Below, piece after piece: positions 6,265-6,543 of a DNA stretch of 6,543 nucleotides. Every line of letters starts with the position of its first letter. Within the stretch, counting starts at the first letter, position 1. The notes under the pieces were generated by a model, which was not told the origin of the DNA, did not search any database, and worked only from the letters and a program-made list of their open reading frames with translations. The stretch is from Campylobacterales bacterium (lineage in GTDB: Bacteria > Campylobacterota > Campylobacteria > Campylobacterales > Arcobacteraceae), in NCBI GenBank assembly GCA_027064245.1, contig JAMOPZ010000441.1:1-6543 (forward strand), given 5' to 3'. Position numbers and translations under genes: made by a program.

Positions 6265-6543
6265 CTACTGTTGTAACTCATCAGCAACGACAGCTAATTC
6301 CTCTACAAGTTCACTTATAGATTGTACAGTATTTTGTATCATATCTGCTGCTACTTTTGATTCATTTGCATTTGAGCTAGCTTGAGCAGAAGCCATAATA
6401 ATCTGATCTGCCCCCTCTCTTGCTTGAGAAAGTGCCTCTTTATTTTCATTGTTTGATTGTATTAAATCCTCTAGCATAATAGCAATATCAGATATATTTT
6501 TAGTAATTACTACAACCTCTTTATGAACTTGACAAACTTGAGC
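6265..6543 (-). CDS. Methyl-accepting chemotaxis receptor, C-terminal end (5' part beyond the right edge)
   Basis: The frame is open from the window edge to the TAG at 6265, showing the last 92 residues. They form one long Ala/Ser/Gln/Glu-rich coiled-coil helix with regular hydrophobic spacing, for example ASAQASSNANES and ISELVEELAVVADELQQ at the end. That resembles the C-terminal arm of a chemoreceptor signalling hairpin, where ISE- and LVEE-type sequences are common. The conserved hairpin tip that binds CheA and CheW would lie upstream and is not visible, nor is any sensor or membrane segment. There is no CheB/CheR-tethering NWETF-type pentapeptide at the C terminus. The in-frame Met at 6477 is internal: 22 sense codons precede it with no stop. 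The three-CheW, cheB and cheR genes just downstream support a receptor. Family likely; receptor class and ligand unknown. Confidence 0.75.
   Translation of the reverse strand, partial: AQVCQVHKEVVVITKNISDIAIMLEDLIQSNNENKEALSQAREGADQIIMASAQASSNANESKVAADMIQNTVQSISELVEELAVVADELQQ

Noticed and set aside
6265..6477. A separate 70-residue protein starting at the Met at 6477
   Set aside because: The frame stays open for 22 further codons to the window edge, the Met lies within a continuous coiled coil, and no Shine-Dalgarno precedes it. It is the end of a longer receptor gene.

Overview
The window is very AT-rich (hand counts give roughly 27-32% GC in the core genes). Every gene lies on the minus strand in one tightly packed run, so transcription goes from high to low coordinates and the window is the inside of one long operon. 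The largest gap between genes is 25 bases, and two gaps are only 2 bases. I see no promoter, terminator, RNA gene or insertion sequence. Base composition, codon choice and gene content suggest a member of the Campylobacterota, most like Arcobacter or Sulfurimonas relatives. That placement is inference and no marker gene proves it.

In transcription order the genes are: the C-terminal end of a methyl-accepting-type coiled-coil receptor (6543-6265, cut by the right edge); a 473-residue protein with three CheW-like domains (6251-4830); the receptor methylesterase CheB with an intact receiver domain (4827-3754); an Rpn/PD-(D/E)XK family nuclease (3740-2910); a HEAT-repeat protein (2884-2237); the receptor methyltransferase CheR (2234-1404); a 75-residue STAS-like protein (1394-1167); a one-domain HPt phosphotransfer protein (1152-835); and the N-terminal part of a REC-REC-histidine kinase (825-1, cut by the left edge exactly at the H-box histidine).

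The layout reads as a chemosensory module (receptor, CheW scaffold, CheB, CheR) joined to a multistep phosphorelay (two receivers, kinase, HPt) plus two likely protein-interaction parts (HEAT and STAS-like). CheB and CheR would set receptor methylation, and the three-CheW protein would link receptors to a kinase. The HPt and the REC-REC kinase would provide phosphotransfer. No CheA, CheY or flagellar gene is visible. A non-flagellar or alternative output is therefore possible, but CheA may lie beyond the right edge.

The outlier is the Rpn-family gene between cheB and the HEAT gene. It has no evident link to chemosensing, is markedly more AT-rich than its neighbours (about 19.5% GC against about 32% for cheB), starts with a weak ribosome-binding site and carries a 12-base in-frame tandem repeat encoding KLEG units. 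It looks like an acquired nuclease or defence gene lodged in the operon without breaking it. It also has two possible internal translation starts that would make a small C-terminal protein.
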